The position numbers were made by a program, and so were the translations under genes. Shown here in pieces: positions 9,941 to 21,365 of a stretch of 64,000 bases of DNA. Origin of the DNA: Siderastrea siderea (Eukaryota; Cnidaria; Anthozoa; Scleractinia; Rhizangiidae). The DNA lies in contig OZ034979.1 of the NCBI GenBank assembly GCA_964030785.1, positions 11,386,883 through 11,450,882 on the forward strand, read 5' to 3'. The notes under the pieces are model-generated. The model was not told the DNA's origin. It was given only the letters and a program-made list of their open reading frames with translations, and searched no databases. Each line of letters opens with the position of its first letter. Position 1 is the stretch's first letter.

Positions 9941-10864
9941 TAAGTTTATTACAAGTGCTTCGAAGCTCCCCAGATCCTTTATTTCGGGTAATCCCAGTAA
10001 AATGCCGGTGAAATGTCAGTAAGAATTTTTGACCAGACTAATATTTTTATTTAGTGGCAGTTCATGTTATTTGTTAACATCCGAACGCGATGAAGATAAC
10101 CCATTTAAACAGTCGAATAATTTTTATTTTGTTTTTGTAAATGAGCGCCGTTTCAAGTTCATTCAAGCGAACAGCCAATAATCCAAGGAGATTTGACAAG
10201 CCTTGACAGATAATGACAGGATATGGAAACATTGCAAACACCAAGCTAGACGGCTCGTGAGTAAAATAATCAAGCTGTGCTCAGCCTCTAGAATGACCTT
10301 TCGAGCTTGGTTTTGCAGAACAGATCCCCAAAATATTGGAGGACAATTCGGAACACTTTCAGGCTTTTTGAGAAACTTTTCAAAAGCGAACGAGCCAAAA
10401 AAAGCGCCGAAATATATTTCAGACCGAAAAGTTTCAGGACTATTTTTGAGAAACGAACACCAGTTTATTCCTTCCCGGCTCCGCTTTTAGGCTTGTCTAA
10501 ATCCATATATTAAGTTTTGGTGAATTCTTTCTTAAACGGCTCACTAGGCAAAATTTAACTGAATTAGCTCAGCGTCACTGAAATTTACAAAATTCACCCT
10601 CGCTTTTCACAGTGTCATGCAATATTACATTTGCAGCTGGTATTGGAAGTAAGGTAATCTTACTTTTAGTTTCCAATTCTTCTACTCATACGTGTCCTGT
10701 TTCCTCCTCGATTAAGTCTTTTCTATTCGTGGGTGGAAGTTATCTCGCATGTAGGCATTTGAAAATATCAATGAATGCTATCGGTAATGTCTTTAATGAA
10801 ATTTGATATATAGTAAATAGAGGATATTACACGGCAGCGCGAAGATATGAATTTTTTATGAATT
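9941..10864. other. Unassigned region
   Basis: Short overlapping ORFs at 10203-10513 and one at 10612-10806 show no family I recognise and no flanking splice signals. I see no repeat structure. Confidence 0.3.
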
Positions 10865-11045
10865 ATTATATGGACAAGAGTGTTTTTGCACAAACAACAG
10901 TGTAAAAGCGAGAAATGACGTCATCGATATCCTCACTAGTGAGGATATGGAAAATACGCCACTCGAGTCCCGGATGTAGTTTCGTATGAACTTTACGAGT
11001 GGTCTATTTTCCACTAAAACACTCTTGTCTGTATTCTATATAATA
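10865..11045. mobile_element. ~180-bp palindromic MITE
   Basis: Inverted ends carry GACAAGAGTGTTTT (left, 10873) and AAAACACTCTTGTC (right, 11015). The centre contains the near-palindrome ATCGATATCCTCACTAGTGA. A GGATATTACACGG-type word precedes it. Non-coding. Confidence 0.65.
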
Positions 11046-11698
11046 AATCACAGGGAATACACTGAAAAGCGATTCTCAACCTAACAATCCATGCAGCTGA
11101 GAGCCAAACAGCTAAAACTGAAACTCAAAACAGGTTTCAGTAACATTTTCGCTACGAAATTGAACGTCTTCAATTTAGTATTGTTACTAGTGAAAAATCA
11201 CCAGCAATGCTCACAATAGGTCTAAATTTAAACTCACAACAGGCAAATAGTAGGATCATACCAGTGCAAATTTTTTTACTAAGAAGTGATGTCTTACTGA
11301 AAACTCGCAATCAGTCATGATTTCACAGAACTGACAACAATCATCATTATCATCGTTATCATCATCATCATCATCGTCATCATCATCGTCATCATTATCA
11401 ACATCGTCATCATCATCATCATCATCACCAACTCACAATCGGCCGGACTTTCAACTCGTAATCTTTACACAAACGGCCTTTTGTTGTATAGTTGGTATCT
11501 TGCTGGAAACTCACAATACGTCAGTCTTGACCTCACAGCAGACAAAATTACTCACACATGCCTAACATTTTTACTCACTATTGCAAATGCTTCGTTTCAT
11601 GAAAAGACCATTTTTATTATGACGTCACATGTAGAAAGACTTCTGGTAGTTGTTGTAAAGACGCAACCGTCAAGCAACATGATTGGCAGAGCTGGACT
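11046..11698. other. Spacer with an ATC-rich microsatellite
   Basis: Apart from the trinucleotide run at 11341-11430, this holds phrases such as AAACTCACAA that recur through to about 14.7 kb (see findings). A 74-codon ORF at 11481-11705 is not recognisable as a gene. Confidence 0.35.
11341..11430. repeat. (ATC)n microsatellite
   Basis: An imperfect ATC/ATT/GTC trinucleotide run of about 90 bases. Confidence 0.9.
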
Positions 11699-11845
11699 AG
11701 CCTAGCACCCAGGCGTTTTTTCTCGCTCACACGATTTGGCGCGAAATCTCATGACGTCACCGAATGGTACCTCATTCGGTGACGTCACGACATTTCGCAC
11801 CAAGTCGAGTCCAGCGAGCGGGAGGAGAACGCCTGGGTATTAGGC
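11699..11845. mobile_element. ~147-bp palindromic MITE with ACCCAGGCG ends
   Basis: The left end AGCCTAGCACCCAGGCGTT pairs with the right end AACGCCTGGGTATTAGGCT. The inner arms continue the palindrome through CGCGAAAT and a near-perfect GACGTCACCGAATG/CATTCGGTGACGTCAC stem. The terminal ACCCAGGCG core resembles the CCCCAGGCG ends of the element at 26497. Confidence 0.75.
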
Positions 11846-12044
11846 TGGACCTGGACGACTCTGAACTTAGTTGATTGAAAACGGATTGCCAGGAAATAAC
11901 ATTTCCAAAAAAAAACGCTGATTTCAGCATTTTCCTTCCATTTTAAGTTGATCTCAAGGAATACCTGGAAGTATGGTCAGTGTCGAGAGAAGCCTTCAAA
12001 AACCGACACGAAAACTAGAATTTCAATGTGTGAAGAATAGTTCA

Positions 12045-12683
12045 ACTGAATCTTTTACACATACTTTGCGCTATATTACTTTGTTGGGGCGGTCTTGGTT
12101 TGGACAAAATATTTTTTGAAAGTGATGCACTATCGAAACTCTGTTCTGTATACGGCTTTGTTGTTATCTGAATTCCACAGTAGCGCTATGCAAATTTCCT
12201 TTCATTTTGATGAGAATTTGAGGAATTTACGCATTGGCTAAGGGGGGTGCATTGACGGTGTGTGGTCGCTACGCGCTTTGGTGGTTTTACTTATTTGTTC
12301 TATAATTTCATGATCATGCTAATTGAAAGTAAAGGAACAATTATTATCCTATGAAATCTTGTTGATATCAGGCGACACACTTTTTTGTATATCTCAAAAA
12401 GACGATTTTAACCTTCACTGGCATGACATTATAGACACATAAAACCACCAAACCGTGTAGCGACCAAACATCGTCAATGCACCCCCCTAGCAAATGTGTA
12501 AATTCCTCAAATTCTCATCAAAATGAAAGGAAATTTGCATAGCACTACTGTGGAATTCAGATAACAACAAAGCCGTATACAGAACAGAGTTTCGATAGTG
12601 CATCACTTTCAAAAAATATATTGTCAAAACCGAGACCACCCCAGCGAAGTAATATAGCGCAAAGTATGTGTAAAAGATTCAGT
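12045..12683. mobile_element. 639-bp foldback element with 4-bp TTCA duplication
   Basis: The two arms, about 12045-12290 and 12440-12683, are inverted copies for around 245 bases with only scattered mismatches, separated by about 150 bases. The ends read ACTGAATCTTTTACAC and its complement. TTCA flanks both sides (12041-12044 and 12684-12687), which fits a target duplication. No transposase is present. Confidence 0.85.
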
Positions 12684-12687
12684 TTCA

Positions 12688-15540
12688 TGTTCCAGTAGTT
12701 TTATTCAATTCGTCCGGTTAGTTTTCATATAATTCAGAAAAACGTGAATTTGGCGACTTCGTTATATTTTGGTGCAGAAAGTGAGTTTATAATAACCACC
12801 CAAACTTTTTCATCATTGCGGATAGCCAAATGCAGTTTGGAACTAACTATACTGATACATTGAACTTACTTTGTCTGGAGTTATTACGCTTTTCAGTCAA
12901 ATTTGGAAAGCGCTGGAGCGGTCCAAACTTTGAAGTCCGTCTGGGGTTGTTGTTTTCACGTTCAAATTGTACCTGGATTTCTGTTCCTACGATTTTGCGG
13001 AAACTTGAAGAGTCAAGGTAAGATGTTATTATAAGCTGATTCTAGAAGTTTAAACCAAATCGTAGCGCTCAGTTTTGTTAGACTAGCAATTTTATCAAAA
13101 AAGTAGTGTTCAATAAAAGCAAAATCACGCAAAATTAACGAACAGTACATCTACGCGTTGACATACGTATTATTCCTCGATAAATTGTGTGTAAAATGCG
13201 AAAGTTTCAAGGCAATCGAGTAAAAAATGACGATGTTATTAGAGTTTTTAGAGAGGCATAGAGCGCGTCATTTATTTCGATCGAGTCACCTTAACTCGAA
13301 TGCAAACAGGAACTGGTTTTCACTTAGCGAATAGTTTTACCTGTATGGAAATTAAGGATTAATTATAGTTACCTGTACTTTCGATTTCGCAGTTTGTAAA
13401 TGCGTGTAAATACGCGCAGAAACATGGCTTTGAAATTTACTCGTAGAGACCCTTGGCCTTGCATTAATATATTAAGCTTACAAGAGCAAGCTCAGTTTCG
13501 AGATAATAATTTCCTCGACGGTTCACTGCAGGGCACTGTTTTGCGGTCATGTATCTTCGTACTCGGCTTTCTATACACAAAAACCGAACTCAAGTTTCTG
13601 TACAAAGTTAAGTGAGGACAATAAGCACTTTTTTTTAAGCTTAAGCTTACTAAGCTAACGGTTTTTTGGCAATTGGCGATTCAGCTGCTCAGCTTGTAAA
13701 TGATTTGGGCTTTTTCCGAAAGAGAAGCGCAAACAAAACCTTCCTACCGTTACGTCCCTGTTTGCCACGTTTACACGACTAACTTTCCCGCGACCTTTAC
13801 TGCAACTATACCAAACACCTTTGCGCGTGTGACGTCATAATAAGAATGGTCCATTTTCTTCCTTTCCGAAATCTCAAAGTCAGCCAAAACATCAACTGGC
13901 GACTGGCCCAACACTTTTTCAATACTAAAAGTGTTGTGCATTCACTGAAATATATTACTAAGAAATTACACTATCGGCCTGAATTTAAACTCACAACAGT
14001 GTGTAAAAAAAAGGGACGCGAGCTTTCGCTTTTCATGCAAAAAAAAAACAAAAAAAAACAAATAAACAAACAAAAAAAAAACAAATAGCGAAGTATCTTT
14101 ACAAGAAAACATGGTAACAAACTGATTAGTCTTGACCTCGATAGCCTTGCTGTTTACTCACAAACGCAGTGCCGAAATTGCAATAACAGACAAATAGCCT
14201 CTTTAATACTTTTTTTTAGAAAAAAAAAATGCCTTGACTGTAGATAGAAGGGTCATTTTCGTAGGCCATATATGACATTTTTTTGGCGTGAAGGCCAAAT
14301 GGCTGTTTTCGTCCTCCTAAAACGTAATTCGCTAAGTGATCGTACGCGTAAGCCATGATTTCCATTATTATTGCTCGTAAAGCAAGTACTATTTGTTTTT
14401 TGTTTCGAGAAATGTGATTTCGTAGACGCCAAGCAAACTACATGTATCTTGAAAGATGATGAACCGGAATTTCCGTGGAACAACGGATGTTTTGCTTTCC
14501 GTGAAATGTAATCTGGGCCCCTTGACTCTTATAGTAGACTCTCAGTCGGAAAAAAATTTGAAGCCGCAGCAGACAAACAGATAAATACTTATACTGACTA
14601 CTGTAATGTCTCGTTTCTTCAACATACTAACTGGCGCACAATCAAGCAAAATTTCAACTGGCAAGTCATTGGCTTTCTCGTTATCCTCACTGAAACTCTG
14701 TCTAGCAATTTGCAATGACAACCGTTTAAACAGCTTTATGTTCTAACTAGAAAATGGTGTTCTTACGTCTCCATCTTCACAGAAAACACAATCAAATAAA
14801 TAGCTTATTTCAAATTGTGTCGTAGCCTCAATATCCATGATGAATACTAACAACAAACGTATAGCAAATCATGTCTTTCTGACGCTGTTTCCTAATGAAA
14901 GTCTACAGCGGCCAAAATTTGATTTCACAGAAAATTAAAGCTTTTAAAATCTTTTACTGACGAGTCATGAAGTTCACTGAAAAGGATCCAATTTTGTTTT
15001 CACAACTGTCAAAAGTTTCATGCTCTGTTCCCTACAATTGTTTACGTCAGACGGTTTTGAACCATGAAGTTAGTTATATCTGGCGTTGCACTGTACGCGA
15101 TATAATTTTTTTTAAAAGTATACACAATAGAAAATTACCATCAATGCTTGCACATAGGCTGCATGTAAAAAGTAATTGCATCCTATAAGCTGTACGACTG
15201 TTTCACTAAAAAAACTCTCCTAAGCCGAATACTTTGGACTTCAAAACCGGTAAAAATTTCGCGCAGTAAGTTTCGCGCGCAAGAATCCTCGAGTTTGCAG
15301 TTTTGTCGAGTTTGACTTATGAAACAAAATGCTTGTGCGATAGGTGCTCACTAGATAAGCTGCAATCACAACTTTTCCTTTCAAAAAGTGCAGCTGTCCG
15401 GCAGGCAGTTATGGTAACCTCTTTGCTGTTTTTCGTGAAGTTATTTACTTTCTCTACCTCTAGTTCTTGATTCACTTGTGACTCAATTCTTTCTTCCTTT
15501 GAATTGATCCTGACATCCTCGTAAGTGTCCTGTGTAAGTA
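12688..15540. other. Unassigned AT-rich region
   Basis: It holds an A-rich tract at 14035-14090 and an isolated GAGTCACCTTAA word near 13284-13296 that resembles the end of the foldback family at 30169. There are several ORFs below 90 codons with no recognisable product. Short phrases shared with 11.1-11.6 kb suggest very old duplicated sequence. Confidence 0.3.
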
Positions 15541-15846
15541 AAAAAGGTCAAGGTCAAGGTCAAGGCCAAGGCATACACGAGCCACAGGGTACCCACACGG
15601 CTTAACCCGGTCTCTGTAGCATGAAGGAATTTAGAGTATTGCTACTCCCCCTGGATTGGATGCTAGTCCACTGCAGGGTTACCCTCAGCAGTATGTCCTT
15701 GGTACCCATTTATACAGTCACCTGGGTGGAGAGAGACAATGTGGGGCAAAGTTTCCTGTCTAAGGAAACAACATGATGGCAGGAAACTGGCTTTGAACCA
15801 CCGACCTTCAGATCCGAAGTCTGCTGTCCCCCCACAAAGTGAAAAA
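15541..15846 (-). repeat. tRNA-derived SINE-like repeat
   Basis: On the minus strand the head, around 15789-15840, carries a B-box-like GGTTCAAAGCC. A body follows with CCACCCAGGTGACTGTATAA and GGGTACC, and the 3' end is a short tandem tail of CCTTGA units at 15543-15570. A head with a pol III box, an unrelated body and a simple-repeat tail is the usual SINE layout. No clear A box was found, so tRNA origin is likely but not certain. Confidence 0.6.
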
Positions 15847-16879
15847 AATAATAATAATAATCCTCAAAAAATGAAATCAGAAACATTTGATACAGCTTTT
15901 CATTGTGACAAAGTTATGAGCTTTTTATGCTCTTTCACTGCTGAATTGACTATTTACTTCCGTCATTTTTGTACCACACTCATCCTCGTTTATTACCCAT
16001 GAAATGACAAGACTTGAATTACTTTTTTAGTGTACTTCGCCACCTAGGCCTATTCATGGGGGCCAAGGGGTAAGGGAATATACTCGTGCTAAGTTCAAAA
16101 GCGTTTAATTTTCTGTGTAGGTATATATCTATGAAAAATTGAAGCACCAAGCGGTTTCTAACGTTATTTGAAAAATCAATGTTACATGTCACTGGTGATA
16201 AGTTTGATCTTTTGATGCCAACCATGTTTAGAAAAGGCAGGTTTGTTTCAATACTTTGAAATGTTCCTCCCCCCTCCGTAACTCCAGGAGGGGGGGAACA
16301 TTCTTACCCCGGTTTCCCCTGTTACTTGGTCCCCTGTACCCAACAAATCAAACAAGGAAGCAGCTTTAAAAAGTCTCAACTCACCTCTTTAACAATACTA
16401 TGTTCAACGTGATGGACTCTATGGTTTGTGTTTCCATCATATCCCTGACGTAAGAGATGCTTTGTAACATCTCCAATGTATAAAACATTATGAAGCAAAA
16501 GCTGGCTAGAGATACAACAAAACAGACATGATACGAAAGTAAGGAATAAGTCACAGGCAACCCAACATTAGATGATCTTTGCCTGTATTTTTATGAGTAG
16601 GGGAAGGAGGTGGTCGGCTTCACAAGATATTCCTAAGTTCATTTGAGTCCTAAATAGTGTTTCTTATGAAGTGCTACTGTCAAGCCTTAATGATCCGCAC
16701 TTTTCTATTTGGTCCCGATTTGTTTACAAATGATGATGGCCTTGATGATGGCTTTGATGATGGCCGAAACAACTTTGAGCTCAAAACTTGTGACTATTAT
16801 TCATTTACTCCATCGGTTTCCCACTGAAAACTGAATGAAAACGCTATCAGTTGAGAACACATGAAGGGAAGAACCCACC
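15847..16879. other. Unassigned region with one C/G hairpin
   Basis: A small inverted repeat of GTTCCTCCCCC and GGGGGGGAAC lies at 16262-16300. Otherwise this is AT-rich sequence without supported genes. Confidence 0.35.
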
Positions 16880-18348
16880 TACCGTATTTACCCGCGTATA
16901 GGCCGCACTTTTTTCAAGAAAAAAAAACGTTCAAAATTTGGGGTGCGGCTTATACGCGGGTACAAGAGTTTTGAGCTCATTAATAAGCAAAATTTCCCGA
17001 CACACACAGAGTCAACAAAGTTACTGAAAGCTTGACAGTTTGATTGAATGTATCGTATGAGGTCAAGATAATCCATGTCTTCGAAGAATTTTGCTTCTCT
17101 CCGCTGCAATGAGTGTATCTAGTTTCCGAATATGTTTGTTATTGGATGAAGTCCAACGAAGTTTGCATGTCAAGCCGCGGAGCCCTTTCGATGCCGTTCA
17201 CGTGAAACCGCATTTGTTTATTTGCAGAACTACACGAAAAATACACTGAATCCGTTATAAAAAGAAAAAGTCATAAATGAAACTGATATAAAATATCACA
17301 GTTTCGAAGTTTAATACACATTGTCATGTCTTCAGCGATAAATAAGAGGTGATTTATTTTTACCCCTACGCCAACCTCGTCCCCAGGGCCTTCTCCTCGT
17401 TCAAAATGGCGGTCGTAGAAACCCCTGGCCAAGGCTGCTGAAATACTCCAAGAATCGTGGAGTATTTTGTCACGTGACACATGATAAAATGGCTTTTTCG
17501 GACGTTGTTTCCGGTGTCTGGCGGCCCTGTTTGTTTTCTGCTATCGGAAACCGTTGTTCAAACAAAACGAAGACATTTCATCGTGTTTGCGTGACGAAAT
17601 TCTAACGAACTTTTGGAGCCAGCCTCGGCAGCCTTGGCCAGGGGTTTCTCCGACCGCCATTTTGAACGAGGAGAAGGCCCTGGGGACGAGATTGACCCCT
17701 ACGCACGTTAATTTGCAAACTTCAAAAGCGAAATTTGAAACCTTGTTAAAAATACACAATGCGTAACGCAACGATGCTTTTGATACAACTCTCACTCTCG
17801 GCAGACGTTTTGCCTTTCTGTTTCACCTGTAAATGTGTAAATTCTTAAACAATCGGAAAGTTAACATCGCTGATACAAAGCTTGTCACTACGCTGAGCCC
17901 ATGAAATGCCTGTTTTACGCAACAACAGGGAAAAGCTTGAGTTTTTTTCGAGCGACTTTACGTTAGAGCGTTTTGTCAAATAGCCGTTTTGAGAATTATC
18001 GCAACAATTTCCGTAACATTAAAAACTCAGAGTGGTTAATTTACCCTATGAGGAAAGGAGCAGCGAATTCTAAACACATGTGTATCATTTGTCATTATTT
18101 GATCGCACAAAACGGCGACGCTTGCACCTCATTTTTCGACACACTTGTTGGATCTGTAAACAATAACGCTCGCGATCAAGTTCGGTCCGTTTGTCCGATT
18201 CATTTCTCGTTAGATCACTCAAGCGACAAGCTCATTAGTTTCTCGATTCGAAACTCGATTCTTCTCCTTGTATAGTTAAGAAATCATTTTTTCCCCCAAG
18301 ATTAGGTCACAAGTTTGGGGTGCGGCCTATACGCGGGTTAATACGGTA
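16880..18348. mobile_element. ~1.47-kb non-autonomous TIR transposon
   Basis: Left end TACCGTATTTACCCGCGTAT and right end ATACGCGGGTTAATACGGTA form inverted repeats that continue through GGCCGCAC. The outermost TA on each side may be the target duplication. The left end also folds on itself, because GTGCGGCTTATACGCGGG follows 40 bases inside it. The interior has no transposase and is partly occupied by a second element at 17372-17694. Confidence 0.75.
17372..17694. mobile_element. 323-bp palindromic MITE with 10-bp target duplication
   Basis: The arms start CAACCTCGTCCCCAGGGCC and end with the complement, continuing inward through the AAATGGCGGTCG/CGACCGCCATTTT pair and CCTGGCCAAGGCTGC. ACCCCTACGC flanks both sides (17362-17371 and 17695-17704), a direct 10-bp repeat. 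Target duplications of 8-11 bp with long TIRs suggest mobilisation by a MULE-type transposase; this assignment is inferred. Confidence 0.8.
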
Positions 18349-18555
18349 TTTGCATTTTTCTTTGAAATAAAAGGATATTTTGCCAAAAAAGTGTCCAGTG
18401 ATTTTAGTTATTCCCTAACCTATCTAACATTAAAATATGAAAGAAATCAAATTATCCACCCTTGCTGCGGAATTTTGATTTTGTCTGGTTTTTACAGACA
18501 GGCGCTCTTAACTGAAAACTGCTTTTCTCCTAAATATCAGAACAACCCTTGTATG

Positions 18556-19190
18556 AGTCTATGAAGCACTTTGTCAGAACTCACCTCTTTAAACAGTCTC
18601 AATTCTTTGTTAGCCATTCATATCTCTGCTACATTTTTCCATTCCTTTCTTGACATCTACCTGGTGTGGAAAAAGGCCAGTACTATATCAAGCTCTTATC
18701 GAACCACACTTCGACTATTGCTGCCCAGTTTGGGACGGTCTTAGTAATGAATTAGCCGAAAAATTACAAAAACTACAAATTCGTGCCATTAGGGTTATCA
18801 CGAAGTGTGATTATGACACTCCAGTGCTACTGCCCTTCGCACTAGACTAGGATGGGATAACCTTGCTATCAGAAGGATGAAATTTAAAGCTAAATTAATG
18901 TTTAAAACTGTAAATAAACAAACTCTCGAGTACCTACAAGACTTGTTTGAGCCATTCAGTACAGACTACGGTACTGATTTTTTAAAATGCAGTTTCTGTT
19001 TCAGTGGGGCACAGTTGTGGAATAACCTTCCACACAATGTCAGAGCCATCAGATCTTATAAAAAGTTTAATGATGAGATCAAACGGCTTACGTCCGCCTC
19101 GTACTCCCACACGGCAAACATGTAAATCAGTTTTTATTTTTAACTCTGTAACTGATGTTTTTACCGTGTTTAAATAAAGTATATGGATGA
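18556..19190 (+). pseudogene. Non-LTR retrotransposon remnant, 3' end of reverse transcriptase ORF
   Basis: A stretch at 18650-18845 encodes YQALIEPHFDYCCPVW followed by LQKLQIRAIRVIT, the conserved segment just after the RT domain in CR1/L2/jockey-like elements. A frameshift near 18830-18850 moves the frame. The C-terminal part, to about 19125, includes GAQLWNNLPHNVRAI. The ORF ends at about 19125 and a TAAATAAAG word follows. The 5' part is missing. This copy is inactive. Confidence 0.75.
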
Positions 19191-19615
19191 ATATGATGGA
19201 CCGGACATAAAATTTCAGGGTTATAGATAAGGAAGAAACATTGGTGATACATGTTAAATACTATAATTACCCTAAAATCTGTAACTTAGTTTCACATCTA
19301 ACCACAATGGATTTATCTATTTTGGGATATTTAAAGACTTTTGAGTAAAGAAGAAATTGAAAAACATTTTCGAAGAAATACTAACGCTAGAACATGACAT
19401 CTTAGCATCATCCTGTCACCAACATAAAATCTGATTTGCATCATTTTGCCTTTCAAATTAAGATCAAATCTCGGCAGACATTGTATGAAGAGATTTATGT
19501 GACCTTTCCGAGAAGATTAAAACAAAACTCTACAACCCATCTTCACGAGTTAAGGAAACTCATCCAAGACCTGAGAGTGACAGAGAATAAACCATCGCTA
19601 GTAAACCAACAATGC
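19191..19615. other. Spacer between two converging retroelement remnants
   Basis: No conserved reading frame is present. A 68-codon ORF at 19436-19642 runs into the ATGGT microsatellite and is not convincing. Confidence 0.3.
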
Positions 19616-20557
19616 GTTGTATGGTATGGTATGGTATGGTAACTTTATTTAAACACGGTATTTCCTTCAGGTATACATTTACATTAAAGTATAGAAAAAA
19701 CTAACTTCCTAACTAATCTGAAAACTAAGATAAAAGAAACTAAAATAATAAAGATGAAAAGAAAACACCTGCTTTTCAAGGAGGCCGTGTGTAAAAACAG
19801 AATATCGCTAGTTAAATTATTTATCAATCGAAATTTATGTCTCTTAATTTTCCCTTAAATATACTAGGGGATGTCAATTGCCGCACCTCCAGAGGCAAGC
19901 CGTTCCATAACACACTACCGCTGTAAGAAAGACTTCTTTTGTAAAATTCAGTACGGGGTTGCGAAACAGCAAGCTTGTATTCATTCTCTCTAAGGTTATA
20001 ACTAGTTAAATCACAGCGACGAACAAAACGGGAAGTCAGATATTCTGGAGCAGTGTTATTTACAATGCTATGCATCATTATTGCTTTACTAACTGCGCGC
20101 TGATGGACAAGTTTCGACCACTTTAAATTTTGAAATAATTCAATGGTACTGCAGTCATAATTAGAGAAAGTCAGAACGCGAGCGGCGCGATTCTGCAATT
20201 TTTGCAATTTAGAAGATAGGTTCTTAGAACAGTTTCCCCATACTACACTACAGTAATCAAAGTGTGGCTGTACCAGTGAATTATATACGTTAAGTAGAAT
20301 ATCAAAAGGGAGAAAATACCTAATACGCTTAATCGCACTTATGCCAGAAGCAATCTTCTTAGAGATTTCGTTAATATGACACTCCCAAGAAAGGTTTCCA
20401 TCGATGTGAACACCTAGGGATTTTGAGGTCGAAACGTGTTTAATCGGAAACTTGTTAATTTCAATTATGGGATTCCTTTCTAGCATTGACAGTCTTTGCC
20501 TAGACCCAATTAATAGAAATTCTGTCTTAGTCGTGTTTAGTGTATATGAATTAAAAT
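19616..20557 (-). mobile_element. 5'-truncated non-LTR (CR1/L2-like) retrotransposon
   Basis: Reading on the minus strand, the RT C-terminal ORF is followed by a 3' UTR with an AAATAAAG word (complement of 19641-19650) and ends in about four ATGGT units at 19620-19640, a short-repeat tail of the kind seen in CR1/L2-type elements. The 5' end is lost near 20557, where an in-frame stop interrupts recognisable RT sequence. Confidence 0.75.
19824..20486 (-). pseudogene. Reverse transcriptase C-terminal fragment, 220 codons
   Basis: Residues 19-40 match the segment after the RT palm (SKSLGVHIDGNLSW). Residues 60-85 have LLNVYNSLVQPHFDYCSVVW. Residues 92-105 carry LQKLQNRAARVLT. The end has SYSGSVLWNGLPLEV. 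These are the hallmarks of the post-RT region of CR1/L2/jockey-like non-LTR retrotransposons. The YxDD catalytic part is not included. Open sequence with KTEFLLIG continues upstream of the ATG to about 20557 before a stop. It faces the remnant at 18556-19190 tail to tail. Confidence 0.85.
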
Positions 20558-20757
20558 CTTAGAGAAAATAACAACCTTGACCGACCAATTTTGTTTTAGG
20601 TATTTTTGGATGTAATTTCTACAGCGGAGTAAATTTTTGTGGAAAAAAAAATTGAGGTAACTTTGTTTTGTGGAAACTTTTTTTTACAGATCATGAAAAA
20701 AACCCCACAAAAATCGCAAAAATTAGAACCCCCAAAAATTTAGTGCCACGCAATAAA

Positions 20758-20924
20758 ACCCCTTCCTGGCTTGCTGGTGTATTGGAGGATAATGCCCTTG
20801 GCTGAAATATTGTCCTTGAAATTCCACGACTGCCTGGCTTTGAGGCAAATTTTTCATTTTTCGGACAATGGTTCAGCCTAAGGCATTATCCTCCGATATA
20901 CATGTACCAGCCACTGGAAGGGGT
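20758..20924. mobile_element. ~167-bp palindromic MITE
   Basis: CCCCTTCCTGGCTTGCTGGT at the left pairs with ACCAGCCACTGGAAGGGG at the right. Inside, GGAGGATAATGCC pairs with GGCATTATCCTCC. The centre is not palindromic. Non-coding. Confidence 0.75.
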
Positions 20925-21230
20925 GTATTTACTAACCAGCCTGTGTGCAGTTAGCCAATGCGAAAGCTAGAATTTCAACAGCCAAGAATAAGATAAACTG
21001 TGGAGATGCGTGTTGCAACTTCCCTTCACATTTTGTACCAGCTGTTGACCTCAACTAAGTACCATGAAGTGTTGCCATCAGTGAAATTACAATTGGAGCC
21101 TTCCCACAATGTTAGCTCACAACTATGTGACTTAATTTGATCAGCAGTTACTCACCCCTTCTTAGGTCCAGCTTCTCACTTCATGTAAGAATCCTGAAGT
21201 GTGGCCATCAGTAATTACCCCTCCTGTATG
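20925..21230. other. Unassigned spacer
   Basis: About 300 bases between two palindromic elements. Two related phrases, ACCATGAAGTGTTGCCATCA near 21061 and GAATCCTGAAGTGTGGCCATCA near 21190, suggest a degenerate ~130-bp tandem duplication. Confidence 0.4.
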
Positions 21231-21333
21231 TGTTGTAGTTCAATTTTTATTTTCCTTTGTTCTTTTTTTATGATAATGAATATGAAACAAAAGAAAATAA
21301 AAATTGAACTATGGATAAAATTGAACTACAACA
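21231..21333. mobile_element. ~103-bp palindromic MITE
   Basis: TGTTGTAGTTCAATTTTTAT at the left and ATTGAACTACAACA at the right form a hairpin; an inner GAAAATAAAAATTGAACT repeats the arm sequence. No coding content. Confidence 0.7.
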
Positions 21334-21365
21334 TAATTATACCTAAGCTAAACGTTCTCTACTAC

